From contig NGFH01000009.1 of the NCBI GenBank assembly GCA_002215675.1, forward strand, positions 485,501 to 549,500: 64,000 bases of DNA, in the 5' to 3' direction. A program made the translations under genes and the position numbers. The notes under the pieces are model-generated. The model searched no databases. It was not told where the DNA came from and worked only from the letters and a program-made list of their open reading frames with translations. The stretch comes from Bacteroidetes bacterium 2013_40CM_41_45 (GTDB lineage: Bacteria > Bacteroidota > Bacteroidia > AKYH767-A > 2013-40CM-41-45). This document shows positions 20,543 to 29,742 of this stretch, one piece after another. Position 1 is the stretch's first letter, and each line of letters opens with the position of its first letter.

Positions 20543-21919
20543 TTAAGCGACTGCACCTGTAAAATGTTCCACTTTTTCTTCCGTTTCTTCCTCCTTTTTC
20601 GTTTCAACCAGCAGTTTTCTTGCTATAATAAGTGAGGCAACATAAAAAGGCATGGCAGGAATTTTATATCGCACCATGCTTCCAAAATTTGACGTAGTTA
20701 GCCCTATACAGAAAGCAAAAAACAAACTAAACGTGAGCGAAAATACCAGCAAGTGATGCCTCAGCACCAGCCGGAAGAGATAAATAACTCGTACTTTGAT
20801 TAAGAGGTATATAGAAAAAGCAAGAAGCAGAAAATTTTCAAGTGCAGAAACAAGCATTACAATATTACCCGCTTCCCAAAGAAAAGGCCGGAATAAGGCA
20901 GCGGTAATGGCAAGGTGCGCCTTGGATAACATACTTATGGGAGTAGCTTCAAAGTCACCGATATCAAATGAAGAGCCGCCATAATATTCCTGTTTAAGGT
21001 CTTGCTGCACATCCACCGCTCGATTCAAGACCGTTTCAATATTGTACTCTCCCAACTTGGCGCCCACCAGTTTAAGCGCTCCAAAGCCGGATAATAATGA
21101 AACGACCAATATGATAGGCCCCGTAGATCTGCGCACAAGCTTATTATCAATTCCGCCCAGCATAATTCCGGCAAGCCAGATAAAAGTTCCGGGCAGCAAT
21201 GCGAAAAATATGTATGGCTTAATAGATGTGAGTACGTAATAGCTGATTAACACCTGGAACGAATGCACCAGGTATTTTTCCCTTTTCACAAACATGCTGT
21301 AAATAGCATGTGTATATAAACAGACAGCCGCAAAGGTTATATTGTCCTTGAGCAAGCCGGAGCCCCAGAATGCAACAGAAGGAATAAAAAATACCGCAAT
21401 GGCAAATTCTTTGTGAAGTGTTGGAAATTCCCTGATAAAAACCTTATATAATTTCCATACAAACGGAAAGGTTATTACATTCAGAAGAATAGTGGCTCCT
21501 ATAAAAGAGTTGAATGCAAATATGGTCAGGAACCAGGTGCATTTTAATACAAAGAATGAATTGAAAGAGCGTGCATAAACCGGGTAAACCGATGCCTGGT
21601 AATCGTATATAAACCATTCGCGGTATGATATATCATCTCTGAAAAGTATATCGAGCATCTTATCAGGATTGTCGATAAACATTTTTGCAAGCAGTTTGCC
21701 ATTATCAAAATAAAGTACGGTATCTCCGCCGTTATAATATAACGTGTAAATGAGGCATACTCCTATGCCGCCCGCTATTTTGATGAATAACGCAGGAACA
21801 AAATATTTATAATATGGCTCCGCTTCTATTCTCCTGTCTTTTATTCTCTTGGCAAGAAGAAAAATAATAGCAAGGAAAATAGGCGTTACAATAAAGTCAA
21901 CAAGCGAATAATTATACAT
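20543..21919 (-). CDS. Multi-pass membrane protein, possibly envelope polysaccharide related
   Basis: About ten hydrophobic segments; FWGSGLLKDNITF and LTTSNFGSMVRYKIPAMPF. Confidence 0.6.
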   Translation of the reverse strand: MYNYSLVDFIVTPIFLAIIFLLAKRIKDRRIEAEPYYKYFVPALFIKIAGGIGVCLIYTLYYNGGDTVLYFDNGKLLAKMFIDNPDKMLDILFRDDISYREWFIYDYQASVYPVYARSFNSFFVLKCTWFLTIFAFNSFIGATILLNVITFPFVWKLYKVFIREFPTLHKEFAIAVFFIPSVAFWGSGLLKDNITFAAVCLYTHAIYSMFVKREKYLVHSFQVLISYYVLTSIKPYIFFALLPGTFIWLAGIMLGGIDNKLVRRSTGPIILVVSLLSGFGALKLVGAKLGEYNIETVLNRAVDVQQDLKQEYYGGSSFDIGDFEATPISMLSKAHLAITAALFRPFLWEAGNIVMLVSALENFLLLAFSIYLLIKVRVIYLFRLVLRHHLLVFSLTFSLFFAFCIGLTTSNFGSMVRYKIPAMPFYVASLIIARKLLVETKKEEETEEKVEHFTGAVA

Positions 21920-21929
21920 CGTTTAATCT

Positions 21930-22358
21930 TCAGTGCCTGGTGTTCCCTGATAGTTGTATGATGGCCAGCCGGTACGATTCAAGTCCTAAACCTGCTATCA
22001 CTCCTTTCACAGAAGTTGCCGTTACCAGGTTGTGCCGAAACTGTTCACGAGCAAAGATATTGCTGATGTGAACTTCAATTACGGGGGTTGTAACAGCAGC
22101 AATTGCATCTGCTATTGCAATAGAGGTATGTGAAAAACCTGCAGCGTTGATAATTATTCCGTCATAGGTAAATCCTTTCTCCTGGATTTTGTTTATGATT
22201 TCGCCTTCAATATTGCTCTGGTAGTATTCTAATGTCACATTAAAAAATTCCGCCTTAAGCTTTTCAAAATAGCTTTCAAAATTTTCCAAACCATATATAT
22301 CAGTTTCGCGCTTGCCCAAAAGATTCAGGTTAGGTCCGTTGATGATTATGATTTTCAT
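21930..22358 (-). CDS. aroQ: Type II 3-dehydroquinate dehydratase
   Basis: IINGPNLNLLGKRETDIYG and NAAGFSHTSIAIADAI. Confidence 0.96.
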   Translation of the reverse strand: MKIIIINGPNLNLLGKRETDIYGLENFESYFEKLKAEFFNVTLEYYQSNIEGEIINKIQEKGFTYDGIIINAAGFSHTSIAIADAIAAVTTPVIEVHISNIFAREQFRHNLVTATSVKGVIAGLGLESYRLAIIQLSGNTRH

Positions 22359-22430
22359 TTCTTAACGATGAATACAGTTGGTTATTATGATTCCCAAAAT
22401 AGAAAATATATTTCTTTTAGAGGAAACAGG

Positions 22431-23306
22431 CTATTTTTTACTTATTAGATATACACCCGAAAGTATCAGGAGCATTCCGGCAATCAGTCCTATACCCAAC
22501 ACTTCACCATCGAGCAAACCCCAGATAACAGCCACTATGGGAATAAGGTACGTTACCGATGTGCTGAATAATGCACCCGATATTTTGATGAGGTAATTAA
22601 ACAGCACTATGGAAACAGCGGTGCCGAAAATTGCCAGCAGGCATATGTACATAAAACTAATCAGAACCGAAGTACCTCCTGTAATGCGATGGGGAAAATC
22701 GGTTGTGAAAAGATAGATTAAGGAAGGAGGCCCGGCAAATGTTAAAGCAAAGCCGGCAATAAGCTTTGATCTGATATCCGGTAATTTATGACGGATGGTG
22801 TTGACGCTTAATCCATAACAAAGAGTGGCGATAACTATTAAAGATGCGTGATAAGCATCTCCTGAAAAATTTCCTCCCGTGTGCATCGTAATCAAAGTTA
22901 CCGCTCCTAACAAACCAATGAATACTCCTAAAATCCGGAGTCCCGAAAAAGTTGATTTGAAAAGAAGATACCCTGTTATAACGGTAAATACTGGTGTGAG
23001 AGAATTTAATACTCCGGCAGCAGAGCTTGAGACTGTTGTTTGCGCTTCGGTGAAAAGAAATGCAGGAATACCGTTTCCTAAAAAACCACTGATGGCAATA
23101 AATTTCCACCGGCTTGGTTCTATATCTCTAAAATGCCTGGCGACAAACGGGAAAAGACAAATAAAAGCAACGGACAAGCGTATGGCTGCTACCTGTGATG
23201 GAGGAAAATGCTCCAGCCCACGTTTCATAAGAATAAAAGAGCTGCCCCAGATAACGGCAAGGATAAAAAGTAATAGGAAAGCAAATGGTTTTTTGTCGGG
23301 TTGCAT
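22431..23306 (-). CDS. EamA/DMT-family transporter
   Basis: Two EamA-like repeats, about ten TM segments, AVIWGSSFILMKRGL. Confidence 0.9.
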   Translation of the reverse strand: MQPDKKPFAFLLLFILAVIWGSSFILMKRGLEHFPPSQVAAIRLSVAFICLFPFVARHFRDIEPSRWKFIAISGFLGNGIPAFLFTEAQTTVSSSAAGVLNSLTPVFTVITGYLLFKSTFSGLRILGVFIGLLGAVTLITMHTGGNFSGDAYHASLIVIATLCYGLSVNTIRHKLPDIRSKLIAGFALTFAGPPSLIYLFTTDFPHRITGGTSVLISFMYICLLAIFGTAVSIVLFNYLIKISGALFSTSVTYLIPIVAVIWGLLDGEVLGIGLIAGMLLILSGVYLISKK

Positions 23307-23394
23307 GAATTACAAAGGAATAAATATGCTTTAACATTTCAGGTGTTATCGTTAAATCTTTTCACACTTTTGCGAACGAATTTTTTATCCATTA

Positions 23395-24501
23395 ATGTTC
23401 GTGCCGCAATTCAACAAATCAGTTTACTACTGGCTCCTTACAGGTTCCTTCCTGGTATTTGCCATGGTTATGGTAGGCGGTATTACCCGCCTCACCGGTT
23501 CGGGCTTGTCTATCGTTAAGTGGGATTTGTGGCATGGAACGATTCCTCCAACAAACGATACGGACTGGAACCATGTGTTTGAGCTATATAAACAAAGCCC
23601 CCAGTACAAGATCGTAAATTATGATTTTACGCTCGCTGACTTTAAGAATATTTTCTGGTGGGAATACATCCATCGTCTGTTGGGCAGGTTGACAGGAATT
23701 GTTTTTATAGTTCCGTTTTTATTTTTCTGGTTGACCAAAAAGCTTGACCCTGTTTTAATGCGCAGGCTGTTTATTATTTTCCTGTTGGGCGGTTTGCAGG
23801 GAGCATTGGGATGGTTCATGGTGAAGAGCGGGCTGGTAGATAACCCGCATGTCAGTCATTACCGGCTTGCCGCGCATCTGCTTGCTGCATTCACCGTATT
23901 CGGTTATATTTTTTGGACAGCTCTGGAATACAAACAAGCCAACACTCCTTCAGGTAAAATTTCTCCGGCGGAAAGAGACTTTAAAATTTTCCGCTTCAGC
24001 ATTTTAACGTTTGTCTTTCTTGTTCTGCAAATAATGTACGGGGCATTTGTTGCAGGGTTAAAAGCAGGGCGTGTTTATAACACCTTTCCGCTTATGGAAG
24101 GAAAATTTTTTCCTGATGCGTTATCCCTCAACGGCATAACAGACGATATCACTACAGTTCAATTTATGCATCGCATGCTGGCCTACACCGTTACGCTTTG
24201 CGTTATTTATTTATGGTGGAGATGCCGGAAAGAGTTATGGCTGAAACAAAGCGCCACAACTTTACTGGTGATTATTCTTCTTCAGTTTTTGCTCGGAGTA
24301 ATTACTTTATTAAGCGCTGTAAATATTTATGCAGCGCTGCTGCATCAAACAGGAGCATTCCTTCTCTTTGCAGGTTTTATCAGGCACCTGCATGTAATGA
24401 AAGTTGGTTTTGAAAAAGCGCAGCCTGCCTATTCAGCGACAGGTGATTCCGCAACAGGAGATTCAGCAGCGGGTGCTACTGTTTCAGGAACATTCAAATA
24501 A
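23395..24501 (+). CDS. ctaA: COX15/CtaA-like heme A synthase
   Basis: VGGITRLTGSGLSIVKWDLWHGTIPP, WWEYIHRLLGR, QFMHRMLAY; tail of 5-aa repeats (SATGD SATGD SAAGA). Confidence 0.92.
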   Translation: MFVPQFNKSVYYWLLTGSFLVFAMVMVGGITRLTGSGLSIVKWDLWHGTIPPTNDTDWNHVFELYKQSPQYKIVNYDFTLADFKNIFWWEYIHRLLGRLTGIVFIVPFLFFWLTKKLDPVLMRRLFIIFLLGGLQGALGWFMVKSGLVDNPHVSHYRLAAHLLAAFTVFGYIFWTALEYKQANTPSGKISPAERDFKIFRFSILTFVFLVLQIMYGAFVAGLKAGRVYNTFPLMEGKFFPDALSLNGITDDITTVQFMHRMLAYTVTLCVIYLWWRCRKELWLKQSATTLLVIILLQFLLGVITLLSAVNIYAALLHQTGAFLLFAGFIRHLHVMKVGFEKAQPAYSATGDSATGDSAAGATVSGTFK

Positions 24502-24821
24502 ATGTTCAAAATAAATTTACTGTCAAGATTAAACTTGAAATTGCGTGTGCGGATAATTTCTTTGGTGACTTCGTAATCGTTCAAAGCGCGGGCAAAATCG
24601 TGAGCGATAGCAGATGTTTGTTTACTTTTTAAGGTACGGCCTTCGTTAAGCTCAAGGTCGAACTGGTATTTACGGTTTTTGCTGGTGCTGGCTTTTTCAA
24701 AATCCAAACGGTCCATTGCCACTTGCTGCTTCTCCCCTTTTTTTACCGCTGACTTTATCTTGATTGCGATAACAGGCAGAAATTTTTTCCAGACGGGTTG
24801 ATAAACATTTAAGTCACTCAT
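24429..24821 (-). CDS. Conserved-looking hypothetical protein (130 aa)
   Basis: Coherent soluble ORF; last 73 bp overlap the ctaA 3' end in antisense; tail AESPVAESPVAE. Confidence 0.65.
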   Translation of the reverse strand: MSDLNVYQPVWKKFLPVIAIKIKSAVKKGEKQQVAMDRLDFEKASTSKNRKYQFDLELNEGRTLKSKQTSAIAHDFARALNDYEVTKEIIRTRNFKFNLDSKFILNIYLNVPETVAPAAESPVAESPVAE

Positions 24822-24876
24822 TGCTGCTTTGTTTTATAGTGAATTAACCAGGTTTTCTTAGTTTATTCTCAATGGA

Positions 24877-25011
24877 TTACGCACGTTTTTGAAAGAAGTA
24901 GTATACGTTAACGGCTGCTGCTTTCATCTTTCTATAGGTAAGGAAACGCGGAAACGCCAAATATGCCAAACCCACACTGAAAATTGTCAAAATTACTATT
25001 GCTTGTATCAT
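24877..25011 (-). CDS. Small single-TM membrane peptide (44 aa)
   Basis: Read by hand: MIQAIVILTIFSVGLAYLAFPRFLTYRKMKAAAVNVYYFFQKRA*; below the ORF-track cut-off. Confidence 0.5.
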   Translation of the reverse strand: MIQAIVILTIFSVGLAYLAFPRFLTYRKMKAAAVNVYYFFQKRA

Positions 25012-25156
25012 TTTTTATATTTTGGTAAACATAGGGAAACTTTTCGACATACGAGCTAAAATTAACCCCTAAATACGAATTATTTCACATTGAGAGTCTT
25101 AGCAATCATTTAATGCCTATCTTGCGCTCAAATAATTTTAAAAAACAATAAATTAA

Positions 25157-25351
25157 ATGAAAAAAGGTAAAGTAAAATTTTACAATTACACCAAAGGATT
25201 TGGTTTTATTAATGACAATGAAACTGGACAAGATATTTTTGTTCACTCTAGCGGTTTAAAAGACCAGATTCGCGATGGCGATGAGGTGACTTTTGAAGTA
25301 ACCGAAGGTAAAAAAGGTTTAAATGCAGTGGATGTAAGAACATCCGCATAA
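25157..25351 (+). CDS. cspA: Cold-shock domain protein
   Basis: KGKVKFYNYTKGFGFINDNETGQDIFVHSSGL. Confidence 0.95.
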   Translation: MKKGKVKFYNYTKGFGFINDNETGQDIFVHSSGLKDQIRDGDEVTFEVTEGKKGLNAVDVRTSA

Positions 25352-25372
25352 ACATACTTTTATCATCAGTGC

Positions 25373-25404
25373 AAAATCCGTCCTAACAAGACGGATTTTT
25401 TTTT
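25373..25404 (+). terminator. Rho-independent terminator of the csp gene
   Basis: AAAATCCGTC / GACGGATTTT perfect stem followed by a T run. Confidence 0.88.
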
Positions 25405-25420
25405 GAGAGAAAGTATATCG

Positions 25421-26284
25421 TTATCCCAGGTAAGACCTGAGCAAACCGCTGCGCGATTTATGCCGTAACCTGCGGATAGCTTTTTCCTTGATTTGCCGAA
25501 CACGCTCGCGGGTAAGGTCAAACTTCACTGCTATTTCCTGCAGCGTTAGTGGATGGTTGACTCCTATTCCGAAAAATAATTTCAGAACATCTCTTTCCTT
25601 TTCGGGCAATGTGCTGAGCGAACGGGCAATTTCCTGCTGCAGCGATTCTGACATCAGTCCGTTGTCTGCTCTTGGAGAATCGGGATTGATAAGCACTTCG
25701 AGCAAACCGTTTTCTTCTCCCTGAACGAAAGGTGCATCGAAAGAAACGTGCTTGCTGCTTACTTTAAGTGAATCGGCAATGCGCTCTTCAGGAACTTCGA
25801 GCAACGTTGCAAGCTCTCTGGGTGTAGGTTCACGGTGGAATTCCTGCTCAAGCTGCGCAGCTGCTTTGGAAATTTTATTCATCGCTCCCACCTGGTTCAG
25901 CGGAAGGCGAACCATCCTGCTTTGCTCTGCTGTTGCCTGTAAAATACTTTGGCGAATCCACCATACGGCGTAGGAAATAAATTTGAAGCCGCGCGTTTCA
26001 TCAAAACGTTTTGCCGCTTTAATGAGTCCCACGTTGCCTTCATTAATAAGGTCTTGCAAACCCAGTCCTTTGTTTTGGTATTGCTTGGCAACGGAAACAA
26101 CAAACCGCAGGTTTGCTTTGGTTAATTTATCGAGAGCTGCCTGGTCACCCTGGCGGATTCGTATGGCCAGCTTTACTTCTTCTTCTGCGGTTATTAATCC
26201 TTCTTTTCCTATTTCCTGCAGGTATTTTTCGAGTGATTCTGTGTCCCGTGTGGTAATGGATTTGGTTATCTTTAGCTGGCGCAT
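25421..26284 (-). CDS. rpoD: Primary RNA polymerase sigma-70 factor (short Bacteroidetes type)
   Basis: Sigma regions 1.2-4: [40 protein letters not shown] and [31 protein letters not shown]. Confidence 0.95.
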   Translation of the reverse strand: MRQLKITKSITTRDTESLEKYLQEIGKEGLITAEEEVKLAIRIRQGDQAALDKLTKANLRFVVSVAKQYQNKGLGLQDLINEGNVGLIKAAKRFDETRGFKFISYAVWWIRQSILQATAEQSRMVRLPLNQVGAMNKISKAAAQLEQEFHREPTPRELATLLEVPEERIADSLKVSSKHVSFDAPFVQGEENGLLEVLINPDSPRADNGLMSESLQQEIARSLSTLPEKERDVLKLFFGIGVNHPLTLQEIAVKFDLTRERVRQIKEKAIRRLRHKSRSGLLRSYLG

Positions 26285-26339
26285 GTATCGTATTTTCTTA
26301 TTATTATGGATTAAAAAGTAAAGACCGGAACAATTGCGG

Positions 26340-26347
26340 CAAACGTA
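26340..26347 (-). promoter_or_regulatory. TAnnTTTG -7 element (TACGTTTG) upstream of the sigma gene
   Basis: Exact consensus on the minus strand. Confidence 0.45.
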
Positions 26348-26411
26348 CGGCTTTAAACGATGCGGTTTACTTTATCAAAGTAATAATCACGGAATAATTA
26401 TGTTTGAAAAA

Positions 26412-26437
26412 ATAAAAGCGTCTTTCAGCGCTTTTAT
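26412..26437 (-). terminator. Terminator downstream of the Cys/Lys-tailed gene
   Basis: ATAAAAGCG / CGCTTTTAT stem, followed by a T run on the minus strand. Confidence 0.7.
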
Positions 26438-26524
26438 AAAATCATAATCACCATATACTCATTGAATTCCGACTGACAGCAGAACCACGAAACAGGTTCC
26501 GGGCAACTTCACCAAAGGGAGAAA

Positions 26525-27274
26525 TTATTTTTTTTTGCAACAATCTTTTTTCTTGTCGTCTTTATCACAACAGGATTTTTTGTCAGGCTGCTCACATTGT
26601 TTAGCCATTCGTTTCTCATTTACATAATCAGCTATTTTCTTCCCCCGTTCTTTGCCTACATGCGAAACAAGGATATCAAAAGCATCTTGCTGCCACTTGT
26701 CCTGTGTTTCTGCGCTCTCTAAATTATCGTGTGTTCTCACTTTTACTAATTCAGTTTTAAAGTATGCTTCTACATCGGTTTTTACTTCCGCTAATTCATC
26801 CGCTGTCATTAAGCCGCTTTCTCCTGCCATTTGAGTAAGTGTACCTGCAATTGTTCCTGCTTCGTGCAAACTCAAACTGTCAACTGCCATTCCCTGATAC
26901 CATGTTTGCTTTCCGTGCATACCCGCGGTGAGTTCATTGATTTGTTTTTCGTCAGTGATGGGCGAACTTTCAATGTCGAATTGTTTGAAAAGCTTTTGAG
27001 CAAGGTCATTGCTTGGTTTGTTGTCTGCCCATGCAAAAGCAATTACTGTTCCTTCTCTGTTCACCCATGATTCTTTAATCTCTTTTTGTTTTGCAGCTTC
27101 AATGAACAGCGGCTTTATCCTGCTTCCACAACCGATAGTAGGGTCAGCGCCACAAACCAACGGCACATCATAAAAGGAAATATTTGCCGCTGCTGCGTTG
27201 CCGTTAATTGAATTGCAACGGTCGAATAAGAATGTTGCCAGGATAATGCTAACAGCAAAAATTATTTTTTTCAT
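26525..27274 (-). CDS. Secreted/lipoprotein-like hypothetical with CGADPTIGCGSR motif and Cys/Lys-rich tail
   Basis: Start at 27274 (MKKIIFAVSIILATFLFDRC); C-terminus CEQPDKKSCCDKDDKKKDCCKKK. Confidence 0.65.
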   Translation of the reverse strand: MKKIIFAVSIILATFLFDRCNSINGNAAAANISFYDVPLVCGADPTIGCGSRIKPLFIEAAKQKEIKESWVNREGTVIAFAWADNKPSNDLAQKLFKQFDIESSPITDEKQINELTAGMHGKQTWYQGMAVDSLSLHEAGTIAGTLTQMAGESGLMTADELAEVKTDVEAYFKTELVKVRTHDNLESAETQDKWQQDAFDILVSHVGKERGKKIADYVNEKRMAKQCEQPDKKSCCDKDDKKKDCCKKK

Positions 27275-27292
27275 TACGTAAAATTTGAATCT

Positions 27293-27300
27293 CAAAGATA
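27293..27300 (-). promoter_or_regulatory. TAnnTTTG -7 element (TATCTTTG)
   Basis: Exact consensus 18 nt upstream of the ATG at 27274. Confidence 0.45.
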
Positions 27301-27346
27301 CGGTTTGACAGATGTAAATTCCAAGCCTGGAACCTCGCCTATCGGG

Positions 27347-28228
27347 TTATTTTTTTTCCGCCAATCCTTTTGCAATAGCTGCTTTCACCGTTTTATATTT
27401 TTCAGCGTCCCATTTGGGGCTGGGATGCCGGTAAACCATTAGCCCGTCAGCATTTTGAATAGCTGATTGAATGACATTAGAAATATATTCCGTTGTGGGG
27501 TTACCATATTCGCCGTGTCCTGAGGAATATACACTAAGAAAGATCGGGAGCTTGCCAAGATAACCTCTGAGTGTACTAATTTCATCAGCCACATGCGAGT
27601 CGTCAACCAGGTCGGCCTTAACAGATTCATTCCGGTAAGGAAACCAAATGCCATCAATGATTGAACCATAACCAACAGCAAAATTTTTACCGATGGATAC
27701 ATAATAACAAACGGGGTAGAATTTAAAATCAGGGTTAATCTTTTTAGCCACAGTTTGAAATTCCTTAACGTATTGAGGTGTATAGAGTTTTATATTATGC
27801 ACAAAATCGTCAATTGACCAGGCTTTAAAATTAGAGTTAGTGAGACTTAACGTAGCCAGGTCAGCAGCCCATTTATGCATGTCGTTTGTAGGATATTGGT
27901 CGGGCTTACCGGCAAGTTCGGTGGGCGGAATAAGCATAGCCCACACTTCAATGTTGTTTTTCTTTGCTATGGGTAAAAATTCTTTTAATTGTTCAAAGCT
28001 TTTTTTATCTGGCATAATCAGCCAGGTATATGCATTGCAATGCAAATCTTTTAATTGACTGATTAAGGAGTCGTACAATATTGTCGTTTTATCAGGTGCA
28101 TATGGCGGTGAAGCATACGTGCCGATAATAAAAGGTTTCGGAGATGCTCCTTGTTCAGAGGTTGTAACTTTTAAAGCACAACTAACAACAAGCAATAAGA
28201 GAATGAAAATTAAATTTATGTTTTTCAT
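27347..28228 (-). CDS. Putative lipoprotein, possibly a glycosidase-like TIM barrel
   Basis: MKNINLIFILLLLVVSC lipobox; FIIGTYASPPYAPDKT..., WSIDDF motif. Confidence 0.6.
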   Translation of the reverse strand: MKNINLIFILLLLVVSCALKVTTSEQGASPKPFIIGTYASPPYAPDKTTILYDSLISQLKDLHCNAYTWLIMPDKKSFEQLKEFLPIAKKNNIEVWAMLIPPTELAGKPDQYPTNDMHKWAADLATLSLTNSNFKAWSIDDFVHNIKLYTPQYVKEFQTVAKKINPDFKFYPVCYYVSIGKNFAVGYGSIIDGIWFPYRNESVKADLVDDSHVADEISTLRGYLGKLPIFLSVYSSGHGEYGNPTTEYISNVIQSAIQNADGLMVYRHPSPKWDAEKYKTVKAAIAKGLAEKK

Positions 28229-28277
28229 GAATGATATTTTGCTATAGCGAAATTAACTTTTGAGCCAAGGAATGCCA

Positions 28278-28955
28278 TCATATTACTTTCAAAATGTTAT
28301 CTAGCGGTCTTTTATCGACATAATCCTGTTGCATTAAATATTCCTCAGATTTCTGTTTGAGTTGTGCTGCTACTTTCTTTTGCTCTTCTGTCATCATGTC
28401 GAGTTTCCACATTTCACGAAGTCCTTTACCTGTATAATAAACAACATCAAAATTTTTTTCAATCCGCATTACTCCCATATTTATTGTTTCTGTTTGGTGG
28501 CTCTCCGTCATTATCTCAACTGTTAATGCTTTATTTTCAGCAAGTTTATCAAGTACGAGAGACTTTACTAAAAGTGCATAGTCAATCCTTACCCCACTAA
28601 TAAGAATTTCATTTACCTCAATTAGTTCCTGTCTAATTCCAAAAAGAAATTTCAAGTTTTTTACGAAAGGGTCTTCAGAATGAATAATATTCAGGCGTGA
28701 GATAGAATTGTAGTCTTCAAATTTTAAAACTTCTTTAAAATCATTAAGTAGTTCTCGGATCACATCCTTCTGATAAAAATTATTTAAACTCTTCGCACTT
28801 ATTATTAGTGAATACTTCACATCAGAAAGATATTTATCGGTAGGCACAAACAAAATCAAATCATAAGTATCTCCAAGCAGATGGTAATGATTTATTTTTA
28901 TTAGATACCTCTCAAGTCGCTTGAGAATTGTATGGATGAATTGAGTTTCTACCAT
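28278..28955 (-). CDS. Uncharacterised partner of the HEPN protein
   Basis: 225-aa ORF overlapping the upstream HEPN ORF by 7 nt (ATGGTAG). Confidence 0.7.
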   Translation of the reverse strand: MVETQFIHTILKRLERYLIKINHYHLLGDTYDLILFVPTDKYLSDVKYSLIISAKSLNNFYQKDVIRELLNDFKEVLKFEDYNSISRLNIIHSEDPFVKNLKFLFGIRQELIEVNEILISGVRIDYALLVKSLVLDKLAENKALTVEIMTESHQTETINMGVMRIEKNFDVVYYTGKGLREMWKLDMMTEEQKKVAAQLKQKSEEYLMQQDYVDKRPLDNILKVI

Positions 28956-29374
28956 CGTCTTTTTATCCAGGTGAAAATACCATCGTTTATGTCTAGCAAA
29001 GCGCTGATAATGTCTTCAACATCCCTCTGTGAGCTTGTTCCGATTGGTTTGTATCGGAACTCTTCTGTCCAACTTGTAACTAATGACCAATTTGTTTTGA
29101 AGTTCACATTTGAGTTTAATTCACTGTCTAGAGTTTTTTGTAATCCTCCAAGTTTTACTAATGTATCAAATTTATGCGTAAGAAATGACTTTGAAATTTC
29201 TCCAGTTTCGGGATAGTTAGAGTTAAGAATTCTACAAACTCTTGCTTTTAAGGCTGTCTCTATGACATAACCCGACAAGTATTTTGCTCCATCGTATAGT
29301 CGGTGACGGTAAAGGACTTCTACTTCCCTAAACCTTGTCTTCGAGATCATTTTTAGTTCGCCCCTGCTTGGCAT
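28949..29374 (-). CDS. HEPN-like domain protein
   Basis: HEPN-like helices: LYRHRLYDGAKYLSGYVIETALKARVCRIL...FLTHKFDTLVKLGGL. Confidence 0.72.
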   Translation of the reverse strand: MPSRGELKMISKTRFREVEVLYRHRLYDGAKYLSGYVIETALKARVCRILNSNYPETGEISKSFLTHKFDTLVKLGGLQKTLDSELNSNVNFKTNWSLVTSWTEEFRYKPIGTSSQRDVEDIISALLDINDGIFTWIKRRW

Positions 29375-29391
29375 TACTTATGTTTATTTTT

Positions 29392-29399
29392 CAAATATA
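29392..29399 (-). promoter_or_regulatory. TAnnTTTG -7 element (TATATTTG) of the HEPN cassette
   Basis: Exact consensus 17 nt upstream of the ATG. Confidence 0.5.
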
Positions 29400-29467
29400 C
29401 CGTTTCCAATTAATCTCATTTTATGATGTTCTTTTATCAGATGGCAAGATTAGCTTCCAGTCGCTCA

Positions 29468-29550
29468 CAGCTAGCCCCGATTGAACCGGAGCGTAGCGCA
29501 GGTGAAAGCGGGACGGTCAATAGTGAGAACCCTAATGGTTGGCTTCAAAA
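29468..29550 (+). repeat. Dispersed-element-like AGCCCCGATTGAA...GCGGGA sequence
   Basis: TAGCCCCGATTGAACCGGAGCG...GAAAGCGGGACGG resembles recurrent intergenic elements of Bacteroidetes genomes (recalled, not searched). Confidence 0.4.
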
Positions 29551-29574
29551 ACTAATCCCACTAATCTACAAATC

Positions 29575-29614
29575 CCTGCCTGCCAACGTGTGAGCTCCGC
29601 AACAGGCAGGCAGG
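29575..29614. repeat. Inverted repeat CCTGCCTGCC-20 nt-GGCAGGCAGG
   Basis: 10-bp perfect arms around a 20-nt loop in intergenic DNA. Confidence 0.6.
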
Positions 29615-29698
29615 CATTTAATCCTGGTTCAGACATCCTTGTTAACATCCTCCTTCGCATAACTCTTATTCAGGATTAGGAAACAAACATTTGTTTTC

Positions 29699-29706
29699 TA
29701 TTTTTG
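29699..29706 (+). promoter_or_regulatory. TAnnTTTG -7 element (TATTTTTG) upstream of hppA
   Basis: Exact consensus 36 nt upstream of the ATG. Confidence 0.5.
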
Positions 29707-29742
29707 CGCGCGCTAAGAAATCCCTCACAAAACCCTAAAAAC

